Positions 15,802 through 23,001 of a DNA stretch of 64,000 nt are shown piece after piece. The translations under genes and the position numbers were made by a program. Origin of the DNA: Fictibacillus sp. FJAT-27399 (lineage in GTDB: Bacteria; Bacillota; Bacilli; Bacillales; Fictibacillaceae); the NCBI RefSeq assembly GCF_001510655.1, contig NZ_LMVC01000005.1:325510-389509 (forward strand), read 5' to 3'. The notes below the pieces were generated by a model. It did no database searches and was not told where the DNA came from. It worked only from the letters and a program-made list of their open reading frames with translations. The first letter of the stretch is position 1; every line of letters starts with the position of its first letter.

Positions 15802-16299
15802 ATGATGACTATCACCAATCTTACCTTTCGTCTGTCCAGCCGCTTTGACTTTCCGCAGCTGGTTGAACTGGAGAACCTTGTATGGAATACAAATACCGCT
15901 CCGGCTGAAATCTATTGGCATTCGACTGAAGAATATGCCCAGCACTGTCCGGAAGGCAGCCAGCTCTTGGCTCTTTTCGGTGACCGGATCTGCGGATATT
16001 TTTCCTACCGTATCCCTACCCCGCTCGACAGCAACAAGCATGTCGCTGAGCTGGCATTGGCCATCCATCCTGATTTTCAGGGTCAAGGTGTCGCTCAGGA
16101 ATTAATGAAGTCCGGCGAAGACTGGATGAAGCGCCTCGGCAAAAAGAAGCTGTCACTCCGGGTGATGGCGACAAACCCGAAAGCCGTTCGTTTTTATGAA
16201 AAGTACGGCTTTATCAAACAAGGTCTGCTGGTGAATGAATTTTATATCGATGGCAAATATGTGGATGACATCATGATGTATAAAATGCTGGATGACTAG
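15802..16299 (+). CDS. GNAT family N-acetyltransferase
   Basis: A 165-residue GCN5-related acetyltransferase. The acetyl-CoA binding motif is HPDFQGQGVAQELM (Q/R-x-x-G-x-G/A form) in the middle of the protein, and LRVMATNPKAVRFYEKYGF is the C-terminal motif B. The start is set by AAGGAG 5 nt before the ATG-ATG at 15802. The stop overlaps the next gene's first ATG by 8 bp, so co-expression with the HXXEE protein is likely. The acetylated substrate cannot be predicted. Confidence 0.85.
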   Translation: MMTITNLTFRLSSRFDFPQLVELENLVWNTNTAPAEIYWHSTEEYAQHCPEGSQLLALFGDRICGYFSYRIPTPLDSNKHVAELALAIHPDFQGQGVAQELMKSGEDWMKRLGKKKLSLRVMATNPKAVRFYEKYGFIKQGLLVNEFYIDGKYVDDIMMYKMLDD

Positions 16300-16822
16300 G
16301 GCAGAACTGAATCTACAGAAACAGGCGGGTACCAGATCCACGATTTCAATGAAGCTGATCTGGCTCTTTCCTGCCGCTTTTATCGTTCATGATGCCGAGG
16401 AGACGTTAACCATTAAAGCGTTTCTGGACGCACACCATCAAGAGACGCCGTTTAACAGACTGCCGGTCAGCCAACTGACCACGAGTACGTTTGCGATGAG
16501 CGTCCTGCTCATCCTGCTTGTTATTGTGGGATTGTGCTCGTATATTACGAAAAACCGCACGTCGGGTCAGCCGCTTTTTCTGCTGTTGGCTTCGACGCTT
16601 TTTATGAACGGTGTGACGCATGTGCTACAAGCAATGTACTTTAGAGGCTATACCCCCGGGGTAGCCACTGCTGTTCTCATCATTTTTCCTTATTCGATCT
16701 GTGTATGGAGATCGATGAATAAAGTTCATGGCGTAAAGTTAGCCAAATATTTAGCGGCCGGAATGGTGCTGCAGATTCCGCTTGCAGTTGGAGCGCTTAT
16801 CGTGGGGAGTCTGCTATTGTAA
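16292..16822 (+). CDS. HXXEE domain integral membrane protein
   Basis: A 176-residue protein with about five hydrophobic segments. The name-giving motif is HDAEE in AFIVHDAEETL at about residues 31-41, close to the first membrane helix; MNGVTHVLQA is a second conserved-looking spot. HXXEE proteins are predicted metal-binding membrane proteins without established function. The first ATG overlaps the upstream GNAT stop; the ATG at 16349, which begins MKLIWLFPAAF, is a realistic alternative because family members usually start near there. Confidence 0.7.
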   Translation: MTRAELNLQKQAGTRSTISMKLIWLFPAAFIVHDAEETLTIKAFLDAHHQETPFNRLPVSQLTTSTFAMSVLLILLVIVGLCSYITKNRTSGQPLFLLLASTLFMNGVTHVLQAMYFRGYTPGVATAVLIIFPYSICVWRSMNKVHGVKLAKYLAAGMVLQIPLAVGALIVGSLLL

Positions 16823-16823
16823 A

Positions 16824-16836
16824 GGTGCCTGGCACC
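16824..16836. repeat. Single copy of the 13-bp palindrome GGTGCCTGGCACC
   Basis: GGTGCCTGGCACC lies 2 bp after the HXXEE stop codon. The same word occurs in paired form at 38470-38519, 47007-47056 and 47336-47385. Confidence 0.8.
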
Positions 16837-16962
16837 ACATTTGAACATTTTTGGGACGTTGATGGCTTTCCCTTGTTTTAACAGATGGGAACCGATACTA
16901 TGAATATGTGAATTGTTTCATATGCACTTATACGGTTATTACGTTTAAAAGGAGGAAAACCA

Positions 16963-17298
16963 ATGTTTAATGCGCTATTACATACTCACTCGGGTTCATG
17001 GGCGATTATGGTCATCTTGTTCCTGATCACCTACTTTACGAAGAGCCAAAAGATCACGCTCATGCTGCAGCGTCTGTTCTACCTCATCATGATCGTTACT
17101 GGGGTATGGATGCTCTCCATCCTTCACTTCCCGCTAACTTACGTCCTAAAAGGCGTACTCGCGATTGTCTTGATCGGTGTTATGGAAATGCTCGTTGCCC
17201 GCAAAAGCAAAGGCAGCCCGATGCCTGCGATGTGGATCGTATTGATCATCCTGCTCGTCGTCATTGTAATGATGGGATACGGCGTTATTTCGTTTTAA
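16963..17298 (+). CDS. yisL: YisL family (UPF0344) membrane protein
   Basis: A 111-residue protein with four membrane helices and short loops (TKSQKITLMLQ, ARKSKGSP). It matches the Bacillus YisL/UPF0344 family in length and in the HTHSGSWAI N-terminus. Function is unknown. AAGGAGG lies 8 nt before the ATG. It is a single-gene unit bounded by a strong terminator. Confidence 0.85.
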   Translation: MFNALLHTHSGSWAIMVILFLITYFTKSQKITLMLQRLFYLIMIVTGVWMLSILHFPLTYVLKGVLAIVLIGVMEMLVARKSKGSPMPAMWIVLIILLVVIVMMGYGVISF

Positions 17299-17334
17299 CT
17301 GAAAAAGCCAGGCTCCCGCAGTAGGTATTGCATA

Positions 17335-17392
17335 AAAACAGCTAAAAGCAGTGGATTTCGGAGGTGAAATCACACTGCTTTTAGCTGTTTTT
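17335..17392. terminator. Strong bidirectional terminator between yisL and the patatin gene
   Basis: AAAACAGCTAAAAGCAGTG (17335-17353) pairs with CACTGCTTTTAGCTGTTTTT (17373-17392), a stem of 17 or more bp between convergent genes. Confidence 0.85.
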
Positions 17393-17431
17393 CGTGGGGG
17401 AAAGTTGAAAGTTAAGGAGATGTAAGTACTA

Positions 17432-18388
17432 TTAGTTCCAGTTTTTCTCTATAAATTGAACGGCAGGCTGTAAATTGGTTTTGTTCGCAATTTCAATGAC
17501 AGCCGGAACCACGGCAGGGTCCGTTTTGGAGAAGTTAGGGATCCGTGGATCTAACCGAAAAAAACGATTTCCCAGAAGATTAGAACTGACCATGGATTCA
17601 TAGTAACCATTTCCACCCGCGACAATCTGAAGAAATGGCAGTAAGGGTTCATTGGGCGATCGGTCCAAAAGGACTCCCCAATTTGGAGGAAGGTTCTTCA
17701 GATTTTCGGGGCGTATGTTATCTGCACTCACCATTCCCCACCCCTTCGTATCTCTTCTTAACTGAGTCGGGGCTTCACCTGTTCCAATGGATAATACCGC
17801 AATTTGATCCAACGGTACTTTGGCTTTACCCACTGCAAATGCGATACTGGCTGTACTTGGGTTAGTTGCTACTGTATACCCATCCACGTAGTTTTGATAG
17901 GCTCGTTGCGTCGCGGGGGCACCGCTGCTCCGCAGTATCACATCACTCGCTTTTTCATTTAAATAGGGAGAGCCAGGAAAGTTGTGGAATAACACAGGAG
18001 TCCAACGATTCAGCTCCGGTGAGAATAATTGAAATGAAGGGACAACAATTCGTCTTTTTAAGTCTTTGAGACGAAGATCTGATGGAAAAAATGTTCGTAC
18101 CGCTTTAATGAAACCAGAATAGGGTAATTGTTGGTTAAAAACAGGCCCACCTGGTCGGGAAATGCTGAATGCCGGCAGGATTTTTTCCTTAAAGAACTGG
18201 AAAGTCTCCTTCGGTGATCTTCCACTTGCCAACGCAAGGGCAGTAAATGAACCGATTGAATTTCCCGCGAAAACATGGGTCCGACTAATTAATTTTGGAT
18301 TTTGCTGAGCCAGTCTATTCAAAAGCTGTAAACTTAAAGCACCTAGGGTACCGCCTCCATCAAAGGTCATGATCCGATATTTTGTCAA
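17432..18388 (-). CDS. Patatin-like phospholipase
   Basis: A 318-residue cytoplasmic patatin-family lipid acyl hydrolase. The oxyanion loop DGGGTLG is at residues 10-16, the nucleophile Ser44 lies in GNSIGS (GxSxG), and the catalytic Asp169 lies in VDGYT (DGG/DGA variant). I place the start at TTG 18388 because AAAGGAG lies 9 nt upstream and the known fold begins there; the longer reading to an ATG at 18427 overlaps that ribosome binding site. Bacterial patatins hydrolyse phospholipids or acyl esters. Some act as phage-defence effectors (as in CBASS), but no cyclase or sensor gene adjoins this one, so a housekeeping role is assumed. Confidence 0.83.
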   Translation of the reverse strand: MTKYRIMTFDGGGTLGALSLQLLNRLAQQNPKLISRTHVFAGNSIGSFTALALASGRSPKETFQFFKEKILPAFSISRPGGPVFNQQLPYSGFIKAVRTFFPSDLRLKDLKRRIVVPSFQLFSPELNRWTPVLFHNFPGSPYLNEKASDVILRSSGAPATQRAYQNYVDGYTVATNPSTASIAFAVGKAKVPLDQIAVLSIGTGEAPTQLRRDTKGWGMVSADNIRPENLKNLPPNWGVLLDRSPNEPLLPFLQIVAGGNGYYESMVSSNLLGNRFFRLDPRIPNFSKTDPAVVPAVIEIANKTNLQPAVQFIEKNWN

Positions 18389-18643
18389 AGGTGATAGCTC
18401 CTTTCTCATCCGATCACAAGTATCCATTCAGTATATGTCTATCTTGTATGGGCAATGAATACCTTTGAATTTTGAGTTCTCTTTGAAGACAATACATACT
18501 CTCTAAACAAGCATGCAGCTGATCCTTAGCGTCAATATTAATAAAACAATCCTCCGCCCCCAGGTCCTTCGAATTAGTTTTCGTAATCTAAGTCCTATAC
18601 TGTTTAGCCTCCCTCTCGCAATGGGTCCACGCGTATGGCAGAT

Positions 18644-18824
18644 CGATTTTTTATGAAAATGATGCGTTCTGCAAGTAAAAGCTGGGTTTTCGCAAGTAAA
18701 TGGAGGATTTCTGCAAGTAAAGTCCCAAATCTCGCAAGTAAACTCATCATTTTCGCAAGTAACATGTGTCGAACCGCAAGTAACGGTTTTGCACAAGCCA
18801 TTTGAGGGTCGCCAAAAAGGCCAC
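18644..18824 (-). repeat. Array 1: six copies of TTACTTGC(G/A) at exact 21-bp spacing
   Basis: On the minus strand the word TTACTTGC occurs six times. The plus-strand equivalents begin at 18671, 18692, 18713, 18734, 18755 and 18776, so every interval is exactly 21 bp (9-bp word plus 12 variable bases). Flanks are shared with array 2 at 60531: GTGGCCTTTTTG and CTCAAATGG before, CATCATTTTCATAAAA after. It fills much of the 551-bp gap between the patatin and kinase genes. Long ORFs across it exist only because the period is a multiple of three. Confidence 0.85.
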
Positions 18825-18939
18825 TTGATCATTAAATCACTAGGTGCTCCATATTTTTAAAGCCTGCGTTCAAATTACATGTAGAACTGATCGAATTTTC
18901 TCCCGAACAACCGAGCCGCCTCTATTTCCATCCCCTTTT

Positions 18940-19464
18940 TCACTCGTTAATGTAGTTCATAACCTCGGCTATGTAACTTTCTAAAGGCTGTCCAGTGTCA
19001 ACAACAAGACACTGATGATTGGCTGGTTTTTTGCTGTTTCCCATCGTTTCTTCAAAGGCAGCTTCAGACTTAATATCTTTTATTTGGCTGATCATTTGTT
19101 TACGGTTTTTCAGCCTGGCGTTTATTTTACTTAGATCATCAAGGCAGCACTCCACGTACTTGTATTTCACATGATATTTTTCAGCAAGTGCTGTTCCCTT
19201 ATCAACCATTTCATCATACAAGCAAGGACTATCCAATATAACAGCATGTCCTTGGGATAAGTGAAAGTCAATCAACGCCCATTCAATTTCATAGGAAACC
19301 CTGCCTGCTGCCCTTGAATCTATTTGGATTTCTTCCATACTATACAATAAAGCAGATTTAACGATGTCATGATCAATAATGACTGCTCCCGATCTTTTTG
19401 CTATTTCTCGAGCAAGTGTGGACTTGCCGGAACCCGGAAAACCTGACATTTGCACAAAAAACAT
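18940..19464 (-). CDS. P-loop nucleoside/small-molecule kinase-like protein
   Basis: A 174-residue P-loop NTPase of the zeta-toxin/AAA_33 kinase type. Walker A is GFPGSGKS (residues 8-15), DHDIVKSAL carries the acidic residues after strand 2, HAVILDSPC is the Walker B-like strand, and NARLKNRKQ is a lid segment rich in Arg and Lys. The ATG at 19464 is preferred over a TTG at 19467. It is the last gene of a three-gene unit, after a deoxyribosyltransferase-like gene and a Nudix gene. The context suggests nucleoside or nucleotide handling; the actual phosphate acceptor is unknown. Confidence 0.78.
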   Translation of the reverse strand: MFFVQMSGFPGSGKSTLAREIAKRSGAVIIDHDIVKSALLYSMEEIQIDSRAAGRVSYEIEWALIDFHLSQGHAVILDSPCLYDEMVDKGTALAEKYHVKYKYVECCLDDLSKINARLKNRKQMISQIKDIKSEAAFEETMGNSKKPANHQCLVVDTGQPLESYIAEVMNYINE

Positions 19465-19482
19465 CAAATGACCCCCCGATTT

Positions 19483-19866
19483 TTAAGAAGAACCTGTAAG
19501 AATAAAAACTAAATCATCGAGCGTCCCCATTACATGCTCCACTTCAGGCAAGTGATAAAACGTACTGGTTGTTTCAAAGTTATAGATCTCTTCATTCTGA
19601 GAATAAAGATAGATGGTTTTGCCCGAACCCAGCGCAATCCCAAGTTCAATATGGCTTCCTTTTCCTGCGGGGAGCAGCACGACTAAAAAATCAGCTTCGA
19701 TCACAGCCTCCCTTTCCTTTTGCCCGATATCCTTTAAATCTTCAATCGTTGAGGCTCTTTCTTTCGTCCAATCATAGGTTTGTATAAAGCCCTTGATTTT
19801 CAGCTTTTCACTAACATAAGTCACACTGGGTATATTGTTAAAGCTTGAGGCGATATAAAATTTCAT
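19483..19866 (-). CDS. Nucleoside 2-deoxyribosyltransferase-like protein
   Basis: A 127-residue Rossmann-like protein. MKFYIASSF at the start and LLPAGKGSHIELGIALG at 65-80 match the nucleoside 2-deoxyribosyltransferase superfamily; Glu74 is positioned like the catalytic Glu of that family, in a GSHxELG context. The start ATG overlaps the upstream Nudix stop (TAATG), indicating translational coupling. The superfamily also contains N-glycosidases of damaged nucleotides and TIR-like folds, so the activity could be base exchange or N-glycosidic cleavage. It lacks membrane or secretion signals. Confidence 0.7.
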   Translation of the reverse strand: MKFYIASSFNNIPSVTYVSEKLKIKGFIQTYDWTKERASTIEDLKDIGQKEREAVIEADFLVVLLPAGKGSHIELGIALGSGKTIYLYSQNEEIYNFETTSTFYHLPEVEHVMGTLDDLVFILTGSS

Positions 19867-20252
19867 TAGTCCGCATTACCTGTCAATAAACCCTCTATCC
19901 GTTTAAAGCTTTCTTTTAACCATGAAGGCGATTTTGGGTGGTTCATTACTTCCTCAGAAGTCATCCATAACACATCATCAACCTCTTCACAGCTTTTTGC
20001 ATATGCTAACCCTTCCCCGTATTTACAAAGGAAAACGACATCAAGAACAGGATTTCCTCGATTAGAAACAAAGCACGAACTATGTACATATTTCAATTGA
20101 TCTTTCACTTGAACTCCTTTTTCTTCCTCTATTTCTCTTTTCAGCGTTCTTTCCAACACGTCATAGGCAATGCCTTCTCCCGACCAATGATAGAATGCCA
20201 GGTGCATGCCTTTTAAAATGGCACCTTGTACGTTTACGATATACAATTTCAA
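19866..20252 (-). CDS. Nudix hydrolase (variant box)
   Basis: A 128-residue protein. The Nudix box runs from Gly25 to Val47: G-x5-D-x7-REIEEEKGV. Asp31 replaces the usual first Glu, while the metal-binding REIEEE core (39-44) is intact. The N-terminal part is shorter than in MutT-type enzymes. It is the first gene of the Nudix/deoxyribosyltransferase-like/kinase unit, with AGGAGG 8 nt before its ATG. The probable reaction is hydrolysis of a nucleoside diphosphate-linked compound. The substrate is unknown. Confidence 0.78.
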   Translation of the reverse strand: MKLYIVNVQGAILKGMHLAFYHWSGEGIAYDVLERTLKREIEEEKGVQVKDQLKYVHSSCFVSNRGNPVLDVVFLCKYGEGLAYAKSCEEVDDVLWMTSEEVMNHPKSPSWLKESFKRIEGLLTGNAD

Positions 20253-20370
20253 AACCTCCTAATTCGTAATTCTCTTAAATATAGTAATCTTTTATCCTTA
20301 AACATTGAAAACGTCCCATTCCGGTTTCAATAGTAACAGGTAAATTATAACAAAAATCACGACCGGAAAT

Positions 20371-20420
20371 TTCATGAACCCTTTACATTTTCTTCACTTC
20401 TCTAACACGGTAACTTTATA
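20371..20420 (+). promoter_or_regulatory. Five 11-bp-spaced Pho-box-like repeats and promoter
   Basis: TTCATG, TTTACA, TTCACT, AACACG and TTTATA begin at 20371, 20382, 20393, 20404 and 20415, exactly 11 bp apart. Four of the five fit the TT(A/C/T)A-type PhoP repeat of B. subtilis. A TATGAT at 20440-20445 could be the -10. Position upstream of a secreted phosphoesterase gene supports phosphate-starvation control. Confidence 0.5.
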
Positions 20421-20470
20421 TGAAAAAGCTATGCTTCTATATGATTGCAAATTCAATAAATAGGAGCGAA

Positions 20471-22936
20471 ATGTGTATGAAGTTGATAGGGAAATACAAG
20501 AAAACGATCGCCGGTGTGGCGTTAGCTTCTCTTTTTATCGGGTCGAGCGCATCTGCAGCCTATACCCTTTTGGCAGGGCCTAAGGGTGACGGCACTTCTG
20601 TTACACCAAACGGGTGGCACCTCACTCCGGCTGGAAAACAGGTGAATTTGGGGAGTTTCCCAATTGGCGGTGCCCTTTCCCCGGATGGAAAATATCTCGT
20701 CGTCTCGAATGCCGGGGCGGGCACACAGTCCCTGCAAGTGATCGATACCGTAACGAAAACGGTAGTACAGACGATCCCGTATGAATGGCCTGAAGCCTTG
20801 TATTTTGGTGTAGCCTTCAGTCCTGACGGCAAAAAAATGTACGCATCTGCCGGCGGCAACAACAAAGTGCGCGTGTTTGATTTCAACCGCGGCAAATTGA
20901 CGGAAAAAGATCCGATTCTCATGAAGGATGATAAAAACTCAGAATTTTATCCTGCGGGAATTTCGGTAGCACCTGATGGCAATTCTCTTTATGTGGCAAA
21001 TAATGTGCATCACTCTGTATCCAAAGTCAATCTTGAAAACAACCAGATCACTGCCACTACTCCTGTTGGCAAGAGACCATATGCGGCTGAGCTGAGCAAA
21101 GATGGAAGCACGCTTTATGTGAGCAATTGGGGAGAAAGCAGCGTTACAGCGTTAAATACGAAGGATATGTCGGTTAAAAAGACCATTCCGGTAGGACTCC
21201 ATCCAAATGCGATCACCGTGAACCCCGTGAATGGCACCATTTATGCCGCAAATTCAGACAGCGATGACATTTCCATCATTGATGCAAAACAGCTAAAGGC
21301 AACGAATAAGGTCTCCCTCGCTCCGTATAAAGGTGCACCGACCGGGAGCCAGCCGGATTCCTTAACCGTAAGCAAAGACGGAAAAACACTGCTCGCTGCG
21401 AACGCAGGCAACAATGATGTTGCGGTAATTGATGTTGCACAGCAAGATCAGGCTCGGGTGAAAGGCTTGATTCCAACCGGCTGGTATCCGACAGGAGTTT
21501 ACCTTGGCAAGGATGATAAGGAGATTTACGCGATCAATGCGAAGGGACTCGGAGCCGGACCAAATGACAAATCAAAACAATGGCTCGGAAATATGATTAA
21601 TGGATCGCTGTCCATCCTGAACGTTCCTGATGAGGAGCAGCTGAAGAAGTATTCCGATCAGACGAACAAAAACAACAATGTTTCTCAAGCCTCCAAAAAT
21701 AGCTGGTGGGATATGAATAAGGATAATAGTGAGGCATTCCCTATTCCCCGCTATCCGGAACAAGGGAAGTCTCCGATCAAGCATGTCATATATGTGATTA
21801 AAGAGAATCAAACATACGATCAGGTATTTGGAGACGCAGAGAATACCAATGGCGATCCAAGCTTGGCGATCTATGGCAAGGATGTGACTCCAAACCACCA
21901 TAAGCTTGCGAAACAGTTTGTGACGCTGGACAATTTTTATGCGGATGCGGAGGTAAGTGCTGACGGCCACAACTGGACGACGCAAGGAAAAGCCAATGAT
22001 TATGTACAAAAAAACTGGCTGGCCAACTACTCCGGCAAAAACCGCGATTACGACTTTGATGGCGGCGGCGGTGGCAGCCAATTGGATGAAGCTCCTTATA
22101 CCCGTTCAAAAGATGGTTATATTTGGGATGTGGCCATGAAAGCAGGTAAGTCGTTTAGAAACTACGGCGAGTTCGCCTACCGGTACGATCCCGAGACGAA
22201 AACCTATTTGCCGAACAATCCGGATACGACCGATTTCGGAGGGAACTACGATCCGAACTATCCGAGCTGGGATCTGGACATTTCGGATATTACGCGTTAC
22301 GACGAATGGAATAAGGAATTCAAACAATATGAACAGAACGGTAATCTCCCTAATTTTGAAACCGTCTATTTGCCGAATGACCACACGGGCGGATCGAAGT
22401 GGGGCCCTCAGGAAATCGTTGCCCAGAATGACCATGCCCTAGGAAAGCTGGTTGACACTATCAGCCATTCGAAGTATTGGAAAGACACGGCGATTTTTGT
22501 GGTTGAAGATGATGCCCAGGGCGGTGTTGACCATGTGGATGCCCATCGAAGTGTTGCACTTGCGATAAGCCCGTATACGCAGCTCGGAAAAGTGGACAGC
22601 ACATTCTATGACACACCGGCCGTACTCCGAACGATGGAGCTGATCCTTGGCTTACAGCCGATGACACAAAACGAATCGGCCGCGATCCCGATGTTCAATT
22701 CCTTTACATCGCGCCCAAATTTCGCTCCATATAACTTTCAGGAAACGAAGTATTGGACTTCAGATGGCCAGTTGAAAAACACGGGCACTGCAAGTACTGC
22801 TTCAACTTCAGGAGCAAGCCTTTATCCGAAAGATATGGACTTCTCGAAGCCAGATACCGTGGACAGGCAGCGCCTGAACAGGGAAAACTGGAAGAAGATT
22901 AAAGGATATTATCCAACCGTAAAGCCTCAAAACTAA
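20471..22936 (+). CDS. Secreted YncE-type beta-propeller/phosphoesterase fusion
   Basis: An 821-residue exported protein. A signal peptide covers about residues 1-30 (KKTIAGVALASLFIGSSASA). Residues about 40-400 carry repeated YVTN/YncE beta-propeller blades (SPDGKYLVVSNAG, SVAPDGNSLYVANN, SKDGSTLYVSNWG and so on). Residues about 440-720 form a phosphoesterase domain of the alkaline phosphatase/phospholipase C superfamily, starting at KHVIYVIKENQTYDQVFGD and containing VEDDAQGGVDHVDAHR near its end. ATG 20471 follows AGGAG; ATG 20477 is close and also usable. Family precedent suggests extracellular release of phosphate from esters; substrate unknown. The upstream repeats suggest Pho regulation. 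Confidence 0.85.
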   Translation: MCMKLIGKYKKTIAGVALASLFIGSSASAAYTLLAGPKGDGTSVTPNGWHLTPAGKQVNLGSFPIGGALSPDGKYLVVSNAGAGTQSLQVIDTVTKTVVQTIPYEWPEALYFGVAFSPDGKKMYASAGGNNKVRVFDFNRGKLTEKDPILMKDDKNSEFYPAGISVAPDGNSLYVANNVHHSVSKVNLENNQITATTPVGKRPYAAELSKDGSTLYVSNWGESSVTALNTKDMSVKKTIPVGLHPNAITVNPVNGTIYAANSDSDDISIIDAKQLKATNKVSLAPYKGAPTGSQPDSLTVSKDGKTLLAANAGNNDVAVIDVAQQDQARVKGLIPTGWYPTGVYLGKDDKEIYAINAKGLGAGPNDKSKQWLGNMINGSLSILNVPDEEQLKKYSDQTNKNNNVSQASKNSWWDMNKDNSEAFPIPRYPEQGKSPIKHVIYVIKENQTYDQVFGDAENTNGDPSLAIYGKDVTPNHHKLAKQFVTLDNFYADAEVSADGHNWTTQGKANDYVQKNWLANYSGKNRDYDFDGGGGGSQLDEAPYTRSKDGYIWDVAMKAGKSFRNYGEFAYRYDPETKTYLPNNPDTTDFGGNYDPNYPSWDLDISDITRYDEWNKEFKQYEQNGNLPNFETVYLPNDHTGGSKWGPQEIVAQNDHALGKLVDTISHSKYWKDTAIFVVEDDAQGGVDHVDAHRSVALAISPYTQLGKVDSTFYDTPAVLRTMELILGLQPMTQNESAAIPMFNSFTSRPNFAPYNFQETKYWTSDGQLKNTGTASTASTSGASLYPKDMDFSKPDTVDRQRLNRENWKKIKGYYPTVKPQN

Positions 22937-22949
22937 TAAAAGCACGTAA

Positions 22950-22991
22950 AAAAAGAGCTGTCCCTCTTTGCTTGTTGGACAGCTCTTTTTT
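22950..22991. terminator. Bidirectional terminator between the phosphoesterase and RND genes
   Basis: AAAAGAGCTGTCC and GGACAGCTCTTTT form a perfect stem with a 13-nt loop, flanked by A and T runs, between convergent genes. Confidence 0.85.
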
Positions 22992-23001
22992 CTGTTCAGT
23001 A

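Noticed and set aside
17432-18388. Patatin as effector of a CBASS-type phage defence system
   Set aside because: No cyclic-nucleotide synthase, sensor or defence gene is adjacent; the neighbouring operon is nucleotide-metabolism-like but without a cyclase. Recorded as an ordinary patatin.
18503-18832. 109-aa Cys-rich ORF with repeated FTCEN-like units
   Set aside because: It is array 1 read in one frame; the other frames are also open (LLA-type repeats) because the 21-bp period is a multiple of three. No ribosome binding site.
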